Positions 55,173 to 57,347 of a DNA stretch of 57,347 nucleotides are shown in pieces. Position numbers and translations under genes: made by a program. Position 1 is the first letter of the stretch; each line of letters starts with the position of its first letter. The notes under the pieces are model-generated. The model was not told the DNA's origin. It worked only from the letters and a program-made list of their open reading frames with translations, and did not search any database. The DNA is from Chloroflexaceae bacterium (GTDB lineage: Bacteria > Chloroflexota > Chloroflexia > Chloroflexales > Chloroflexaceae): contig JAAUSY010000005.1 in the NCBI GenBank assembly GCA_012032475.1, forward strand, positions 1-57,347, given 5' to 3'.

Positions 55173-56000
55173 ATGCTCCTGATTATTGGTGGGACAGCGG
55201 CATACTTCCTCGACCAGGAAACCGAACTTGGTCCCCTGGAGCAGGTCAACCTGGATACGCCCTATGGCCCGGCCTTCCCTATCTTGCTCCTCCCCCGCCT
55301 GTCGCCGGTGCACGCCCCCAACCAGCGCCTGGCGTTCGCCTCGCGCCACGGCTTGAAGCGTCTGGAAGTCAGCCCCCCCTTTGTCAATGCCCGTGCGAAT
55401 ATCTGGGCGGCCCACCAGCTTGGGGTGCGGGCCATCCTGGGGTGGAACGGGGTGGGGGCCATCAACCCGCTGCTCGAAATTCACGATGTGCTGGTGCTGG
55501 ATGGGGTGCTGGATTTCACGAAGAATCGGAGGCGACGCTTCACAGAACCGGCATCGGAATCGCTCCCCCCAGACACAGGTGATACGGCGTACCTCACTGG
55601 CATCTCTCCCCCTCAGATGGCTCCGGTCTTCGATGGGGCGCTCCGGGCATTGCTCTACCAGGCCGCACGTGCAACCACCAGCCGGGCGTTTCCGCACGGG
55701 GTCTACGCATGCACCGAGGGGCCGCGCCTGGAGACTGCCGCAGAAATTCAGGCGTTCCGGCGAATGGGCGCTGACGTGGTCGGGATGACCCTGGTTCCCG
55801 AAGTGTTTCTTGCCTGTGAGCTAGGAATAGCCTGCGCCTCGTTGGCGTATGTGACAAACTATGCGACCGGCGTTGAGCCAGCCGATCATGCCCCGCGGCA
55901 CTTCGGGGTAGATGTCGCCCGCCGATGCCTCGCAATCGTCCGCGCTGCGGCGCAACCATTGCTCCACGACCATCCGGAGACAGATTCCGTGTTACAATGA
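55173..56000 (+). CDS. mtnP: Methylthioadenosine phosphorylase (PNP/MTAP family)
   Basis: 275 aa. It cleaves 5'-methylthioadenosine to adenine and methylthioribose-1-phosphate, feeding MtnA. Blocks are IIGGTAAYFL, FASRHGLKRLEVSPPFVNAR (phosphate site), VLVLDGVLDFTKNR, and CTEGPRLETAAEIQAFRRMG with ADVVGMTLVPEVFLACELGI. The phosphate-binding RHG and substrate-contacting EGPR are intact. GCAGG lies 5 nt before the ATG. Confidence 0.85.
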   Translation: MLLIIGGTAAYFLDQETELGPLEQVNLDTPYGPAFPILLLPRLSPVHAPNQRLAFASRHGLKRLEVSPPFVNARANIWAAHQLGVRAILGWNGVGAINPLLEIHDVLVLDGVLDFTKNRRRRFTEPASESLPPDTGDTAYLTGISPPQMAPVFDGALRALLYQAARATTSRAFPHGVYACTEGPRLETAAEIQAFRRMGADVVGMTLVPEVFLACELGIACASLAYVTNYATGVEPADHAPRHFGVDVARRCLAIVRAAAQPLLHDHPETDSVLQ

Positions 56001-56072
56001 GGGGCACACAGCCCGGCCCCGACGGACGGGGGCAATGGCATTGATTGAGGAAAGAACGGAAAGAGTCCCCTG

Positions 56073-56806
56073 ATGAAGATTGTTGACCTCCACCTTGTGA
56101 CCCACGACCTTGCCGCCCAACACGCATTCTACGCCCGCGTGCTGGGGTTCCCGGTCCTGTCCACCGGCCAGAGCGCCATCACGTTTGGCGCGGGAGACTC
56201 CCGCCTGACCTTCGCCCAGATACCACAGGGAATGACGCGGGAGTGGAGCGGGGCCTATCATGTTGCGTTTACCATCCCGACCAACCAGTTTGCCGCGCAA
56301 AGGCATGGCTTGCCCGGCGGGTCCCCCTGATGGCCGATACTGCGGGGGAGGATGAATTTTTCTTTTCGAAGTGGAATGCCCACGCCCTGTATTTTGCCGA
56401 CCCGGATGGCAATGTGATGGAGCTGATTGCCCGCCACACCCTCGCCAACCACACGAACCGACCCTTCGATAGTCAGAATATCCTGACCATCAGCGAAATC
56501 GGGCTGACAGCCACCAACGTCCAGCAGACTATGGCGGTGCTCCAGACAGCGCTTGGCATCACCCCCCACCGCGTCCACAGCAGCGACACCTTCACGGCAC
56601 TCGGCGATGATCACGGCCTGCTGATTGTCGTTGACCAGGCGCGGCCATGGTTTCCCGATACGGGCCGGGTCGCTGGCAGCCTGCCGGTCATCGCCACGGT
56701 TGCCCAGGAGCCAGGGCAAACCTACCGCATCTCCGTGCCGCCCTGTCCCTGCTCCATCGAAATAGTTCACCAGTGCTCGGAATCGGAATCGGAAGTGGGG
56801 GGATGA
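56073..56806 (+). CDS. VOC-superfamily (glyoxalase/dioxygenase-like) protein (frameshifted)
   Basis: Two frames join at about 56296 (TTTGCCGC|GCAAAG, one base missing) to give about 244 aa. The N-terminal half starts MKIVDLHLVTHDLAAQHAFY, typical of a VOC domain, with WSGAYHVAFTIPTNQFA. The second frame continues AKAWLARRVPLMADTAGEDE and HALYFADPDGNVMELIARH, giving the metal-site Glu. A second VOC module follows (ISEIGLTATNVQQTMAVLQT). The substrate cannot be inferred. Confidence 0.75.
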
Positions 56807-56812
56807 GCGCCC

Positions 56813-57347
56813 CTATTCGGGTTCTGGAGAACGATTCTCATGATCATGTCCCTGGTCTATCCCCGTCTGTTTGAGATATTCGTAGACGCTCTGGGTGGGC
56901 GCAATCCAGACCTCCCCGGTCCCCGTAAAGGTCTGCATCAGCCCTTCGCCGCTCGTGAGCGAACCACGGAATGAGCGGCGCGACCGTTCGACCCGAAAGG
57001 CAATATTGCCTTTGCGCAGCAGGGCAAAGTTGCCATCCACACAGAGCTTTTCATTCTGGAGTTGATAGCGGATAATCTCATTGGAGGGAACCGGGCTGCA
57101 CAGCACGCACCACCCCGTCCCCGACAACCTGGTCTGGAAAAAGCTCTCACCGCCAACCAGCGTGGCCGAAAGGTGCTGCTGCATTGCCACGCCAATGTCA
57201 ATGGAGCCTTCTGAGGCGTAGAACATTCCACTATCAATCACCATTTTTCGCGGTCGAGGTAGGAAATGATGAAGTGCCCGAAAGACGGCTCCAGGTGCAG
57301 TTCGCCCGTCCCTCGATAGCGCGGCTTGAACATCGTTTCTCGTGCCA
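56813..57347 (-). CDS. AIM24/TIGR00266-family protein (5' end outside the window, frameshifted)
   Basis: The frame 56813-57244 begins MVIDSGMFYASEGS and contains GGESFFQTRLSGTGWCVLCS and GEGLMQTFTGTGEVWIAPTQ, typical of AIM24 proteins. The upstream part reads KPRYRGTGELHLEPSFGHF and FIISYLDREK in the neighbouring frame. One A is missing from a run of five at about 57243-57247, separating the two. The real start is beyond the window. Function of the family is not well defined. Confidence 0.75.
   Translation of the reverse strand, partial: GTRNDVQAALSRDGRTAPGAVFRALHHFLPRPRKMVIDSGMFYASEGSIDIGVAMQQHLSATLVGGESFFQTRLSGTGWCVLCSPVPSNEIIRYQLQNEKLCVDGNFALLRKGNIAFRVERSRRSFRGSLTSGEGLMQTFTGTGEVWIAPTQSVYEYLKQTGIDQGHDHENRSPEPE

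Overview
The window is GC-rich, protein-dense bacterial chromosome. The gene content (presequence-type M16C protease, bifunctional ATP sulfurylase/APS kinase, AIM24 protein, MtnA plus MTA phosphorylase, Yip1-like and pentapeptide-repeat membrane proteins, a giant Calx-beta surface protein) suggests a Chloroflexota-type organism. That assignment is an inference; there is no rRNA or tRNA here to confirm it.

Layout. 1-4.3 kb: surface-glycan genes on the minus strand (heptose kinase, GmhA, chain-length determinant, DegT aminotransferase) and one small plus-strand gene. 4.3-8.2 kb: a minus-strand membrane cluster of a Yip1-like protein, two paralogous membrane-anchored pentapeptide-repeat proteins sharing a CPPxC motif after the membrane helix, and an orphan helical protein. 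8.9-10.0 kb: SPFH/Band 7 protein. 10.1-19.1 kb: an export region with an ABC transporter carrying a degenerate C39-like domain, three very short peptide genes sharing the N-terminus K-V-x-T-x-[IV]-K-A-G, a 66-aa membrane protein, a MacAB-like pump and two more membrane proteins. 19.4-25.9 kb: sat-cysC, M16C protease, DnaJ-like and DsrE-like genes. 26.0-34.5 kb: a compact minus-strand phage structural module (portal, protease-capsid fusion, connector, tail fibre, distal tail with inserted beta-propeller, Gp37-like tail protein) without terminase, tail tube, tape measure, lysis or integrase genes. 34.9-42.8 kb: radical SAM protein, a small regulated gene, a degenerate Ser/Thr kinase, carbonic anhydrase, three unknown genes, and a response regulator overlapping galE. 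43.3-54.0 kb: a 3,210-aa secreted propeller/Calx-beta/DUF11/CARDB protein and a smaller secreted companion. 54.1-57.3 kb: mtnA and mtnP (methionine salvage), a VOC protein and an AIM24 protein.

Main discovery candidate: the peptide family around 10.2-13.1 kb. Three tiny genes encode near-identical N-termini with mostly synonymous differences between them, each has a Shine-Dalgarno sequence, and they flank a peptide-exporter-like ABC gene. Two start with GTG or TTG and are too short for ordinary gene callers.

Caution: six genes are interrupted by apparent single-base frameshifts, several in short homopolymers. This looks more like sequence error than gene decay, so these genes are annotated as joined reading frames.
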